DNA of 29,769 bases from a virus (IMGVR_UViG_3300033064_000737:1-29769), one strand, 5' to 3'. Shown: positions 11,999 through 20,347, counted from the first letter of the stretch. The notes: generated from the letters alone by a model not told the origin. A program made the numbers and translations.

Positions 11999-13370
11999 AA
12001 ACTTAATCCCATTCTGCCAATATACCTCCCCTGCATATATGACGCCCCCACATATACAGGCGTTATCAGACGCCCTAGAAGCGATAGAGCGAGGCGAATT
12101 AAAGCGGTTAATAGTATTGATGCCTCCGAGACATGGTAAGTCTGAACTTGTATCTCTACGCTTTCCCTGCTGGTATCTGGCGAGGCATCCAGAGGACTAT
12201 ATAGTACAAAGCGGATATGCCGAGTCAATAGCTCTGACCCATTCACGCAAGGCCAGGGATATATTCATATCACCTAAGATGTCGAGACTCTTTCCGAATA
12301 TACACCACCGGCCAGAGAGGGCAGGACAGGAGGTAATATTACCGGAAAGACAAGCAGCCCATGAATGGGGCACTAAGCAGGGCGGCTCTTATTATGCTGT
12401 TGGCATAGGCGGCGGCTTAACAGGCCGGGGCTTTGATGTGGGGATTATAGATGACCCGGTGAAGGATGATGAAGAGGCCAGCAGCCAGACAATCAGGGAT
12501 AAGGTCTGGGAGTGGTATAAGACAGTATTCAGGACAAGGGCACAACCTGACGCCGCTATTGTGGTAGTTATGACCAGATGGCACCAGGATGACCTTGTAG
12601 GCAGAATACTAAAACAGGCGCAGGAAGACCTCGCCTCTGACCAGTGGAAAGTATTGCACTTCCCTGCCATAACCGAAGGGCAAGCATTATGGGCAGAGCG
12701 TTATACTCTCAATGTGCTAGAGCAAATCAGGTCATCCATAGGCGGTAGAGCCTTTGAGAGCTTATATCAGGGCAATCCCACCATAGCAGAAGGACAGATA
12801 ATCAAGCGGGAATGGTGGCAGTATTTCAGAGAGCCTCCAGTGTTTCAAAGACGAATACAGAGTTGGGATACGGCCTTCAAGGATAAATCACAAAACGATT
12901 ACTCGGTATGTACAACTTGGGGCGAAGCTAAAAATGGTTATTACCTCCTGGGTGTGTGGCGGGATAAGGTAGAGTTTCCGGAGTTGAAGCGGGTTGCCGT
13001 TGCCTTATATGAAAGGGATGTCCCTGATTTGGTGCTAGTAGAAGACAAGGCTAGTGGGCAATCGCTTGTTCAAGAACTACAGAGAAATACACGGATACCC
13101 GTATTGCCCGTTAAAGTGGATGCTAATAAGGTCGCCAGGGCCAACTCGGTAACGCCGTTAATAGAGGCAGGTAAAGTGCTTCTACCTGAGAATGCACCCT
13201 GGCTGTTTGATTATATCGAAGAGCTATCAGCGTTTCCTAATGCTATCCATGATGACCAGGTGGATAGCACCACACAGGCGCTGTCCTATATGCGAGGGCT
13301 AGGAGAGCCACAGGAGCAGATAATAATCTATGACTCAATGGCAGCAGTAAGGGATTTGGAGTTGAGATGA
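11928..13370 (+). CDS. terL: terminase large subunit
   Basis: A 480-residue packaging motor. The ATPase Walker A-like MPPRHGKSE is at 65-73 and Walker B IIDDP at 173-177. The RNase H-like nuclease has its first acidic motif in SWDTAFKDK, a second in VLVEDKASGQ and the third in HDDQVDS. It cuts concatemers and pumps DNA through the portal. The C-terminal domain is of the type found in archaeal/bacterial phages named for psiM2 ORF9. ATG at 11928 is preceded by GAGGA; an upstream GTG frame is less well supported. It overlaps terS and, by ATGA, the portal gene. Confidence 0.95.
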   Translation: MKSLPTLSQVDAAEELLRRRQARKNLIPFCQYTSPAYMTPPHIQALSDALEAIERGELKRLIVLMPPRHGKSELVSLRFPCWYLARHPEDYIVQSGYAESIALTHSRKARDIFISPKMSRLFPNIHHRPERAGQEVILPERQAAHEWGTKQGGSYYAVGIGGGLTGRGFDVGIIDDPVKDDEEASSQTIRDKVWEWYKTVFRTRAQPDAAIVVVMTRWHQDDLVGRILKQAQEDLASDQWKVLHFPAITEGQALWAERYTLNVLEQIRSSIGGRAFESLYQGNPTIAEGQIIKREWWQYFREPPVFQRRIQSWDTAFKDKSQNDYSVCTTWGEAKNGYYLLGVWRDKVEFPELKRVAVALYERDVPDLVLVEDKASGQSLVQELQRNTRIPVLPVKVDANKVARANSVTPLIEAGKVLLPENAPWLFDYIEELSAFPNAIHDDQVDSTTQALSYMRGLGEPQEQIIIYDSMAAVRDLELR

Positions 13371-14776
13371 CGCTAGATAAACAAGCATTAACATTAAGGG
13401 ATAATGCCCCTAGAGATGAACTAGAAATCCTGATAAGGGAAGCCTCACAAGCCGTAGAGGATGACCTTGCCTTAGAGGATGCAGGCTGGATAAATCTTAG
13501 TGGTACAACGGCTGATGTAATCACTCCACAGGATAGGGTAACAAACCTCAAGTTATCGCGGCTCTATGCCACTAAAGACCCAATGGGCAAGCAGGCTATC
13601 CGGCTATGGACTGATTATACATTCGGCTCCGGTATGACCTGGAGGGTAAAGGATGAGAAAAATGAGAAGACAAAAGAAGTGCTGGAATCCTTCTGGGATG
13701 CTCCAGCAAACAAGGCGGTATTATCAGCTAGGGGGCAGCGCAGGTCGTCTGATAAACTGTTAATAGAAGGTGACGTGTTCTTTGCTATCTTCTTGGGTAC
13801 TAAAGGCGAGGCGAAGATTAGGCTTATTGACCCACTAGAGATAACTGAGATTATCACTAACCTTGATGATATAGAGGATGTGCGTTATTATCGCCGTGAT
13901 TGGACTAACCAGCAGGCCGAACCCCATATTTCCTATTATCGCAGCGTAACTAATCTTAAAGATGAATCTACTCCTGATGCTCAAGGTACAGCCAGACAGA
14001 AGACAGATGACGCCCTGGTCTATCACTTAACCTATAATACTATCACTCAACGAGGCAATCCGTTATTGCTACCGGCCTTAATCTGGATGAAATATAACAC
14101 CAAATTCTTAGGTAGCCGTATAGCGATTATGCTGGCCCTAGCTAAGTTTGCTTGGAGGTCAAAGGTAAAGGGCGGCCAGACAGCCGTAGACGCTATCAAA
14201 GCCAAAACTGATGGCAAAGAGGTAGCCGCTGCCTCACACCTGGTTGAGAACTTAGGCGTTGATACTACACCTATTAAGACCGAGACAGGGGCAGGGGCGG
14301 CTTATCAAGATGGTAAGATGATAAAGCATATGATATTTGCAGCGGTTGGTATTCCTGAGCAATATTTCGGAGATATATCAACAGGGAATCTGGCTACAGC
14401 CAAGACGGTAGAACTACCCATGATGAAGATGTTTCAGTCCTATCAGAAGGTCTGGGCTGACACCTACAAGGATATTAACGAGATTGTGCTAGCTTATAAT
14501 AACGTACCGGATGACAAGTGGTATGTCGATATGGACTTCCCCCCGATAGCCCCGGCTGATGAAGGCCTAGTAGCTCAGGCACTATCGTTGATACTTCCAC
14601 AAATGCCACAACTTGCCGATTCCCCAGATGTCCAGCAGGTAGCATTGATGCTGTTGGGGATAGATGATACCGCTGAGGTACTAGATGCTCTGAGCAAAGC
14701 TACTGAGAGCAATCCAGAAGTGGCATTAACCAGGGTACTAAAACAAATCAGGGAGACATTAAGTAAAAAGGAGTAG
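13367..14776 (+). CDS. portal protein
   Basis: A 469-residue protein directly after terL. The N-terminal region has RLWTDYTFGSGMTWRV, then SSDKLLIEGDVFFAIFLGTK and IRLIDPLEI, the conserved wing and clip strands of phage portals. The stem region GNPLLLPALIWMKYNTKFLG and the late phrase IPEQYFGDISTGNLATAKTV are typical of the SPP1/HK97-type portal core. Twelve copies would form the DNA channel and head-tail vertex. Start by ATGA coupling to terL. Usual family length. Confidence 0.9.
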   Translation: MTLDKQALTLRDNAPRDELEILIREASQAVEDDLALEDAGWINLSGTTADVITPQDRVTNLKLSRLYATKDPMGKQAIRLWTDYTFGSGMTWRVKDEKNEKTKEVLESFWDAPANKAVLSARGQRRSSDKLLIEGDVFFAIFLGTKGEAKIRLIDPLEITEIITNLDDIEDVRYYRRDWTNQQAEPHISYYRSVTNLKDESTPDAQGTARQKTDDALVYHLTYNTITQRGNPLLLPALIWMKYNTKFLGSRIAIMLALAKFAWRSKVKGGQTAVDAIKAKTDGKEVAAASHLVENLGVDTTPIKTETGAGAAYQDGKMIKHMIFAAVGIPEQYFGDISTGNLATAKTVELPMMKMFQSYQKVWADTYKDINEIVLAYNNVPDDKWYVDMDFPPIAPADEGLVAQALSLILPQMPQLADSPDVQQVALMLLGIDDTAEVLDALSKATESNPEVALTRVLKQIRETLSKKE

Positions 14777-14779
14777 CTA

Positions 14780-14878
14780 ATGAATGATACGCAAAAAATC
14801 GGGTGTGGGCTTTTGGCTCTTGGTGCAATGCTGATGGGGCTTGCCCTGATGGTGACTTGCACTTTAGCTATATTCTAA
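14780..14878 (+). CDS. tiny single-span membrane peptide (32 aa)
   Basis: AAAAGGAG precedes the ATG. The 32-residue product has a polar start MNDTQKIGCG and then about 20 hydrophobic residues (LLALGAMLMGLALMVTCTLA). A one-pass membrane peptide of unknown role placed between portal and head genes. A holin-like role is conceivable but nothing in the sequence shows it. Confidence 0.5.
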   Translation: MNDTQKIGCGLLALGAMLMGLALMVTCTLAIF

Positions 14879-14892
14879 AAAGGAGTAGTAAA

Positions 14893-15096
14893 ATGGAAGA
14901 TGTTAAAGAAACTTGGGGGGGTGGTGTAATTGAAAGCGATACCAGAGTAATCAATTGTGGGTCTACTGGCGCTGGTGGGAATGGGGCAGTGTATTGCCCT
15001 AAGTGTGAGGCAAGATTAGACTCATCTTTTAATTATTGCCCATATGACGGCGCTAAATTAAAGACTGCCCTTTTTATAGAGGTTCAAAAGGAATAA
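14893..15096 (+). CDS. small zinc-ribbon protein (67 aa)
   Basis: Start taken at the ATG after AAAAAGGAGTAGTAA. The glycine-rich first half (TWGGGVIESD, CGSTGAGGNGAVY) is followed by CPKCEARLDSSFNYCPYDGA, a classic one-finger zinc ribbon with the 'C-P-x-C ... Y-C-P-x-D-G' signature. Function unknown; embedded in the head-gene run. Confidence 0.75.
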   Translation: MEDVKETWGGGVIESDTRVINCGSTGAGGNGAVYCPKCEARLDSSFNYCPYDGAKLKTALFIEVQKE

Positions 15097-15100
15097 ATAA

Positions 15101-15484
15101 ATGTGTGATAAGTGCCAAGATAGAGGCTTTACTGAGGAGAATCACGGGCTAACCGTAATATTGTGCGACTGTGATAAGGCTAGAGAAGTGGCTGAAAAGG
15201 AGGGTATTCCCTGGGGAGTAGTAGATGACAACAGCGATAGCGGAACTGGACAAGCTAATCAACTCCCCATAGGTGAACTTCCAAAATGGGGTGATGTAAT
15301 TGATGATGACTTTGAGGTTTTGAAGAATATCCCTACAAACTTTACCCTAAAATCAAGAGGTAATTATGACAGCGGTAATAGAACTGGACAAGTTGATAAA
15401 TCTCTTGGAAGCGCAGATACCAGCCAACCCAAACGCACCGAAAAACGTAAGGCAAAGAAAACGGCTCGAAAGGGAGTTAGCTAA
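15101..15484 (+). CDS. small protein with Cys motif and remodelled C-terminus (127 aa)
   Basis: Starts MCDKCQDRGFTEENHGLTVI with CDC soon after, a partial zinc-site pattern, then an acidic middle and a very basic end (KRTEKRKAKKTARKG). Two stretches, DDNSDSGTGQANQ and YDSGNRTGQVDK, are encoded by DNA that duplicates the start of the 15366 gene in another frame. So the second half was probably created by insertion of that repeat. It overlaps 15366-15563 by 119 bases. Possibly only the first 45 residues are ancestral. Confidence 0.6.
   Translation: MCDKCQDRGFTEENHGLTVILCDCDKAREVAEKEGIPWGVVDDNSDSGTGQANQLPIGELPKWGDVIDDDFEVLKNIPTNFTLKSRGNYDSGNRTGQVDKSLGSADTSQPKRTEKRKAKKTARKGVS
15225..15272 (+). 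pseudogene. partial duplicate of the 15366 gene start
   Basis: In the frame of the 15366 gene's start, this stretch reads MTTAIAELDKLINSP and stops. The real gene reads MTAVIELDKLINLLE. Twelve bases (GAACTGGACAAG) are identical. It is a remnant or duplicated start inside the 15101 gene. Confidence 0.7.
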
Positions 15485-15563
15485 GTATTTCGATAAGCTG
15501 GAGCAGGCGTTCCCATACAGTAAGCTACCAGGAATTTATAACAGGTATGTCGAAAAGGAGTAG
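15366..15563 (+). CDS. small helical protein (65 aa)
   Basis: AAGAGGTAATT precedes the ATG. The 65-residue product (MTAVIELDKLINLLEAQIPA, then RQRKRLERELAKYFDKLEQA) is helical with a basic central part. Such proteins are frequent next to MuF-like head genes, but the role is unknown. A truncated duplicate of its first 12 codons lies 141 bases upstream. Confidence 0.65.
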   Translation: MTAVIELDKLINLLEAQIPANPNAPKNVRQRKRLERELAKYFDKLEQAFPYSKLPGIYNRYVEKE

Positions 15564-15565
15564 TA

Positions 15566-15799
15566 ATGACAGACAAAGAACGCTTGGATTGGTTAGAGAA
15601 TGCTTGTGGAATGGGGCTTATATCGGATGATGCTGGGCGTTGGGCTGTAAGTGATGGTGGGATGCAGAATTGTCCTGATACGAAACATCCCATTGATATT
15701 AGTAGTGTATTCACTATAGAGGCTGATAAGTGGAGACCATCAATCCGTGAGGCGATTGATGTTGCTATGGCTGATGAGGAAATAAATGCCATTAACTAA
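15566..15799 (+). CDS. conserved small phage protein (77 aa)
   Basis: MTDKERLDWLENACGMGLIS, DDAGRWAVSDGGMQNCPDTK, FTIEADKWRPSIREAIDVAM. This pattern (a 'D-K-E-R-x-D-W-L-E' helix, a 'G-x-W-A-V-S-D-x-G-M-Q' strand and a closing helix) is a small family I know from many uncultured phages, of unknown function. AAAAGGAG precedes the ATG. It overlaps the MuF-like gene by 14 bases. Confidence 0.7.
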   Translation: MTDKERLDWLENACGMGLISDDAGRWAVSDGGMQNCPDTKHPIDISSVFTIEADKWRPSIREAIDVAMADEEINAIN

Positions 15800-16388
15800 A
15801 GACGCTGAGAATATCTTAGACCCTCTACTGGCTACCTTCGATGATTCATTGACCACTATGCTCAATGGGCAATTGGTAGAAGTCTACCTCTCAGGTCAAG
15901 CGGAGATGATTACCTGGGGGAAGACAAAAGCTGGTGTACCGATAGCTTATGAGGGGCCGCCAATTCAAGGGGCAATAGACTGGGCTAAGACACAAGGGGC
16001 TAGACTTGTTACCCAGATGGATGATGAAACCAAGAGGCGTCTAGCGAATGTTATCAGCCAGGGGATAAAGAGCAAGCGGGGAATACCGGGACTGTCCAGA
16101 GATTTGAGGAAGACCTTTAATGATATGAGTAAATATAGGAGTGAACTAATCGCCCGAACTGAGACGGCCAACGCTCTTAGCCAAGCAAGCCTTGATACAA
16201 TGGCTGATATGGAGATAGCCGGCAAGGAATGGGTTACAGCTGGTGATGATAGGGTAAGTGATGAATGCTTGGGTAACGAGGCAGAGGGTGTAATACCAGT
16301 TAATCAGGCTTTCAGTGGTGGGGTTATGGCGCCGCCTCAGCATCCCGATTGTAGATGTGCGATAGCCCCTGCGAGGTTGCGTAGATAA
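15786..16388 (+). CDS. MuF/SPP1 gp7-like head morphogenesis protein
   Basis: A 200-residue protein. Residues 100-200 form the phage Mu F domain: IPGLSRDLRKTFNDMSKYRS, LIARTETANALSQASLD, EWVTAGDDRVSDEC and the end APPQHPDCRCAIAP. Such proteins bind the portal and are injected or act early in head assembly. It is short, with only about 100 residues before the domain. Position four genes after the portal fits. GAGGAAATA precedes the ATG. Confidence 0.9.
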   Translation: MPLTKDAENILDPLLATFDDSLTTMLNGQLVEVYLSGQAEMITWGKTKAGVPIAYEGPPIQGAIDWAKTQGARLVTQMDDETKRRLANVISQGIKSKRGIPGLSRDLRKTFNDMSKYRSELIARTETANALSQASLDTMADMEIAGKEWVTAGDDRVSDECLGNEAEGVIPVNQAFSGGVMAPPQHPDCRCAIAPARLRR

Positions 16389-16398
16389 AAGGAGCAAT

Positions 16399-16611
16399 AT
16401 GAAAATCACCGAAGGAATCTATGAAGCAGCGCGGGCTAAAAGAAATGTGGCTACTGCTGAGTTCAAAGCTCAATTAGCAAAAGATATTGCAATAGCCCAA
16501 GCTCTACCATTGGGACAACAGAGAATAGCTGCTACAAAGGCGTGTGAGCGATATGAGGAAGCTTGTAAGCCAGCAGTGGAAGTGTGGCAGCGTGACTTGG
16601 GTATTTTATGA
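16399..16611 (+). CDS. small helical protein (70 aa)
   Basis: AAAAGGAGCAAT precedes the ATG. A fully helical, alanine-rich 70-residue protein (MKITEGIYEAARAKRNVATA, then ACERYEEACKPAVEVWQRDL). Not recognised. The stop overlaps the next ATG (ATGATG junction). Confidence 0.65.
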   Translation: MKITEGIYEAARAKRNVATAEFKAQLAKDIAIAQALPLGQQRIAATKACERYEEACKPAVEVWQRDLGIL

Positions 16612-16754
16612 TGATAGAAATCAAAGACCTAGAACTCAAGAAGGAACTTGAGAATATAGATTGGAAGAAGTATCTTGAATATGGTAGTGTTAGGATACAA
16701 GTCAGAGCAGGGAAATTAACGCTGACTGCTATTGAAAGGACATATCCAGATTAA
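16608..16754 (+). CDS. tiny hypothetical protein (48 aa)
   Basis: Begins in an ATGATGA overlap with the previous gene, so re-initiation is likely; a second ATG three bases later is equally possible. The 48-residue product (MMIEIKDLELKKELENIDWK, then VRIQVRAGKLTLTAIERTYP) has a helix followed by a beta hairpin. Not recognised. Confidence 0.55.
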   Translation: MMIEIKDLELKKELENIDWKKYLEYGSVRIQVRAGKLTLTAIERTYPD

Positions 16755-16767
16755 GGAGGAACCTTAA
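16751..16767 (+). promoter_or_regulatory. palindromic ribosome binding site, copy 1
   Basis: TTAAGG-AGGAA-CCTTAA is a perfect 6-bp hairpin whose 5' arm and loop contain the Shine-Dalgarno sequence. An identical 17-base element precedes the next gene. Confidence 0.65.
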
Positions 16768-17130
16768 ATGTTGACAGTAGGACAAGTAACAGAATATGCG
16801 GACGAATTTAAGAGGGCTGGATTTATTTATGTGGAAGATGAAAGCCCGTCCACAAAGCTCCGCCTATGCTACTTACGAGATAATAAGTTGTGTAGGTTGG
16901 CAATGATAAGTGAAGATGCGGGCTACAATCTATTTACCGATTTTGTAAACCAGCAAGAAGATTTAACTGAAGATATGCTCATCAAGTCAGATGTTGCACG
17001 GCAAGGAAAATATTTTCTTGACCTCGGAACATATCGTATAAACGAAAATGGCATAACTAGAGACATTGATGTTCAAGCCAATGTTAAAGCTATTTCTGAT
17101 ACGTTAATAGAAGCGAGCCAGGTATTTTAA
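16768..17130 (+). CDS. hypothetical protein (120 aa)
   Basis: A soluble 120-residue protein with mixed helix and strand (MLTVGQVTEYADEFKRAGFI, then KLRLCYLRDNKLCRLAMISE, and VQANVKAISDTLIEASQVF). No motif recognised. Its ribosome binding site is inside a small palindrome, identical to that of the following gene, so both may be regulated alike. Confidence 0.7.
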   Translation: MLTVGQVTEYADEFKRAGFIYVEDESPSTKLRLCYLRDNKLCRLAMISEDAGYNLFTDFVNQQEDLTEDMLIKSDVARQGKYFLDLGTYRINENGITRDIDVQANVKAISDTLIEASQVF

Positions 17131-17143
17131 GGAGGAACCTTAA
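17127..17143 (+). promoter_or_regulatory. palindromic ribosome binding site, copy 2
   Basis: Exact copy of the 16751-16767 element. Its last base is the A of the ATG of the gene at 17143. Confidence 0.65.
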
Positions 17144-17349
17144 TGAGAAAACTTACTTATGTGGCAGCGTATGAACCTGTGAACTTTACCTATCTAGTGG
17201 CTGTAATAGTTGAGGCCAAACTTAGAAGTTGCCCGATTTTTGATTTTATCGACCTTCAGCTTGACCACTCTAGGTCAGTAGAATCGTTTAATGAAATAAT
17301 CGACTGGCTTGTTAAAACAAAACCTGATGAATTTCAATTAGTAGAATAA
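17143..17349 (+). CDS. small hypothetical protein (68 aa)
   Basis: A 68-residue protein (MRKLTYVAAYEPVNFTYLVA, then SRSVESFNEIIDWLVKTKPD) with a hydrophobic first half and a helical end. Not recognised. It shares the 17-base palindromic ribosome binding site with the gene before it and is closed by the terminator at 17387. Confidence 0.65.
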   Translation: MRKLTYVAAYEPVNFTYLVAVIVEAKLRSCPIFDFIDLQLDHSRSVESFNEIIDWLVKTKPDEFQLVE

Positions 17350-17386
17350 CAAACACTTATCTAAATTAAACATTAGCCCAACGGAG

Positions 17387-17426
17387 GAACCGATAGGCTG
17401 TAAAAGGCTTGTCGGTTCTTTTTTTT
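17387..17426 (+). terminator. intrinsic terminator
   Basis: GAACCGAT (17387-17394) pairs with GTCGGTTC (17411-17418), with one G-T wobble, directly followed by eight T. A textbook Rho-independent terminator ending the packaging/head-accessory transcript before the protease-scaffold gene. Downstream genes must be reached by antitermination or another promoter. Confidence 0.9.
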
Positions 17427-17449
17427 ATTGTCTTTTTTAGGAGGTAACC

Positions 17450-19354
17450 ATGCCACTACCAAAACCAGGTACAGATGAAACAGAGAAAGATTTTATAGCT
17501 CGATGTATGGGTAATGAAACCATGATGAGTGATTATAAAGATAATGAACAGCGATTAGCTGTTTGCTATTCACAATGGGAAAACAAGGAATCCAAGGAGG
17601 CTAAAATGCTAAGTGATAAGAACAAAAGAAATCTACTTCAGACGGCGTTGGTCACAGAATACGGCCTACAAGTAGAAGACCCAATACCCAAGAAGGTATC
17701 TATCGAAGAGGTCTTTGATGATAAGATTATCTACGATGTTGACGGGCAACTTTATGAAGTGGGCAAAGAACTAGGCGAAAATGGTAAGCCTACATTCAAA
17801 GAACCCACGAAGGTTACTCAGCAAGTCACTTATAAGGCAATGGAATCCCTTAGAACTACCTACTCTGAGATTATACAGGAAGCGGGCAGGCGTAATGCGG
17901 CAAAGGACTCGAAGCGATTAAAGGCGATAATGGCTACTATTCAGGAGCTATTATCCGATGAGGAGCCAGAGGAAGAGAAGACCAAAGAGACTCTAAAGGA
18001 AGCAACCACTACGCTGACCTGGCTTAAAACACAGGAAGCCATGAAGACCGAGGAAGGACTCTCTTACCCCGCTAGTGCCTTTGCTTATGTCCCGGAGGCT
18101 GATAACCCGTCAGGCTGGAAATTGAGGCTCTGGGAAGACCTTGAGAAGAAAGTAACCAAGGCTCAGTTAGGGCGTGCTGCTGCCGCTCTTAGTCCTGGTG
18201 GGCTTAGAGGACAGAAGGTAATAATCCCTTCCGCCGATTTATCGGCTGTCAAAAGGAAGATAAGGGCGGAATATCGAAGGCTAGAGGTAGAAGAAGACGA
18301 TATACCAAAGTGGGTTAAGGAAGCCATGACACGGGAGTTGGTACAGAATTATGTCCCTCTTACTGAAGCAAAGTTAGATAAGGGGAGGGCACACGTAATA
18401 ATTATAAAGCCCGGTCACAATGCTACAGGAGAACGTTATTATCCTATTGAGATGTTGAAACGGGATTATAAGGTATTTGAAGGGCAAAAGCAATATGCTG
18501 ACCACCCAACGGAACAAGAAGACAAAGAGCGTCCTGAGAGGTCGATAAAGGACTGGGTTGCCACGCTATCTGAGGTTTCATGTGACGAGAACGGAATAGT
18601 TACTGGTATTGCCGAGATTATCGAGCCGTGGTTTATGCAGAAGTTAGCTGCACTGCGAGAGAAAGGGATGCTATCTGAAATGGGTGTCTCAATCAATGCT
18701 GTGGGCCATGCTTCAAAAGCTACTATCGATGGCAAGGAAACTCTAGTGATTGAAGAACTTACGGCTTGTAGGTCGGTGGACTTTGTGACCGAACCTGGAG
18801 CTGGCGGGATTGTCACATTCTACGAATCAGATAGAGGTCACGATATTGACCTGGTGGATTTATCAACCTTAAAGGAGTGTCGTCCTGATTTAGTCAAACT
18901 AATCGAGGCTAATGTCAGGGCAGAAATAACTAAGGAGGTTAAGCAAGCTATGGAGAACGAGGAATTAATCAAGGAAAAAGACGACCAGATTGCGACTCTA
19001 ACCACAGAGCGCAACGAACTCAAGGAAGCTGCTGAAAAGGCAATTAAGGAAAAGGCAAAGGCTGACGCACAAGCCGTCATAAAAGAGGCTGTAGAAAAGG
19101 CTGAGCTACCCGATGCTTCCAAAGAAGTCCTTATTGAGAGATTCAAAGACGCCGCGACTGCTGACGGGATTACAGAGGCGATAGAAGCTGAAAAGAATTA
19201 TGTCGCCAAGTTATCCGAGTCAGGCTTGGTAAAGGGCTTTGGGGGGACTAAACCGAATACTGAAAAGGACAGGGAAGCCCTTAAAGAGTCCGTGAAGAAA
19301 ATGCACCCAGAATATACAGATGAACAGGTAGAAACCTTTATCACTGGGCGCTAA
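17450..19354 (+). CDS. capsid maturation protease-scaffold fusion
   Basis: A 634-residue protein. Residues 10-44 (EKDFIARCMGNETMMSDYKD and AVCYSQW) are a short module common at the start of phage head proteins. Residues 205-290 (YPASAFAYVPEADNPSGWKL onward) resemble the XkdF-associated region. Residues 312-455 look like a capsid protease, with His352 in YADHPT and Ser414 in MGVSINA as catalytic candidates. From 480 to 560 a long charged coiled coil (KEKDDQIATLTTERNELKEA) is scaffold-like. It would guide capsid assembly and then cleave itself and the scaffold. AGGAGGTAACC precedes the ATG. Confidence 0.8.
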   Translation: MPLPKPGTDETEKDFIARCMGNETMMSDYKDNEQRLAVCYSQWENKESKEAKMLSDKNKRNLLQTALVTEYGLQVEDPIPKKVSIEEVFDDKIIYDVDGQLYEVGKELGENGKPTFKEPTKVTQQVTYKAMESLRTTYSEIIQEAGRRNAAKDSKRLKAIMATIQELLSDEEPEEEKTKETLKEATTTLTWLKTQEAMKTEEGLSYPASAFAYVPEADNPSGWKLRLWEDLEKKVTKAQLGRAAAALSPGGLRGQKVIIPSADLSAVKRKIRAEYRRLEVEEDDIPKWVKEAMTRELVQNYVPLTEAKLDKGRAHVIIIKPGHNATGERYYPIEMLKRDYKVFEGQKQYADHPTEQEDKERPERSIKDWVATLSEVSCDENGIVTGIAEIIEPWFMQKLAALREKGMLSEMGVSINAVGHASKATIDGKETLVIEELTACRSVDFVTEPGAGGIVTFYESDRGHDIDLVDLSTLKECRPDLVKLIEANVRAEITKEVKQAMENEELIKEKDDQIATLTTERNELKEAAEKAIKEKAKADAQAVIKEAVEKAELPDASKEVLIERFKDAATADGITEAIEAEKNYVAKLSESGLVKGFGGTKPNTEKDREALKESVKKMHPEYTDEQVETFITGR

Positions 19355-19381
19355 GCAAAAATAAACTAGGAGGTAAATACA

Positions 19382-20347
19382 ATGAGTCCAGCTTTTGGAG
19401 TTTATCCGATAGCAGATGCCCTAAATCCTGGAGACGAAATTTCGTCTACCTATGAAGGGCGACATGTCACTGTTTTAGAGAGTGACCTTATTCATCCCAC
19501 ACATGTAGGTGGAATAGTCGATAAAGGCGACCCTGTTGTGTTCGGCACTACGGGATTGCAGGCTGTAGGCGTAGCACTTGGTGGTGATGCCAATACAGTA
19601 GCAGGCGACCTGATTGCCATTGATACTGAGGGTATCTGGAATCTCGATGTTGACCCGACTGATGATGCTGGGAATAGCAATGTGGCTGGTGGTGACTTAC
19701 TTTATATCAACACCACCAATGCTGTTATCAGCAAAATCTCAAATCAAGCTACACAGATTCCATTCGGTATTGCCTACGGTATCATAACCGCACCAGGCGT
19801 GGAAGCTATCGCCGTCAAGGTTCACTTTGACCCATCACTCGACAATGCCAAGAGAACCTACATCACGGTAGCTACTGGTACCTATGTCTATGGCAAGCAC
19901 CACACTTCTATCTTTGCTGGTGGGGAATCAACTGGGCTTGAGTATTTTGACCAGCAGGTATCTGGTGCGCAGACAGGCGGCATCTACGGTTTTGGTACAT
20001 GGTTAGAACTGGCAGGTGGCGGTACGCCCTATGTCTCAATCGCTGCCCTGACCGTGGCACATGAAATCGGCATTTATGATGCAGGAGCAACCCTAACTCT
20101 GGCTCGTGTTGTTATGCAGCAGATTCAGGGCATCCTAGCTTCCGCCCCAGCGTCCCTGCACATCTGGAGGGTCAACATCGCTGCTGCTGGTGGTGCAATC
20201 ACGGCTTTGATAGCTGCGGCTAATCCCACTTCGGTTGGCTTTGTGGCTGGAGTAGGTGTAGCAAGTGCCAAAAATGGCAATATACCCATTGCTGATATAG
20301 TGGGTACTGGTGTTGTTTGGGTACGGACATACGCTGCTGCAAACTAA
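19382..20347 (+). CDS. head decoration protein (DUF2190-like N-terminus)
   Basis: A 321-residue protein. Residues 30-160 (VTVLESDLIHPTHVGGIVDK, GDPVVFGTTGLQAVGVALGG, GDLIAIDTEGIWNL, GGDLLYIN) match the small beta-barrel decoration proteins annotated as DUF2190. The second half is Gly/Ala-rich and beta-like. In HK97-type phages such proteins coat the expanded capsid and sit just before the major capsid gene, as here. Longer than the usual one-domain form, so the C-terminal part is an extra domain of unknown role. Confidence 0.75.
   Translation: MSPAFGVYPIADALNPGDEISSTYEGRHVTVLESDLIHPTHVGGIVDKGDPVVFGTTGLQAVGVALGGDANTVAGDLIAIDTEGIWNLDVDPTDDAGNSNVAGGDLLYINTTNAVISKISNQATQIPFGIAYGIITAPGVEAIAVKVHFDPSLDNAKRTYITVATGTYVYGKHHTSIFAGGESTGLEYFDQQVSGAQTGGIYGFGTWLELAGGGTPYVSIAALTVAHEIGIYDAGATLTLARVVMQQIQGILASAPASLHIWRVNIAAAGGAITALIAAANPTSVGFVAGVGVASAKNGNIPIADIVGTGVVWVRTYAAAN

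Noticed and set aside
13243-13551. Minus-strand frame across the terL-portal junction
   Set aside because: Opposite two well-supported overlapping genes; composition is that of a shadow frame.
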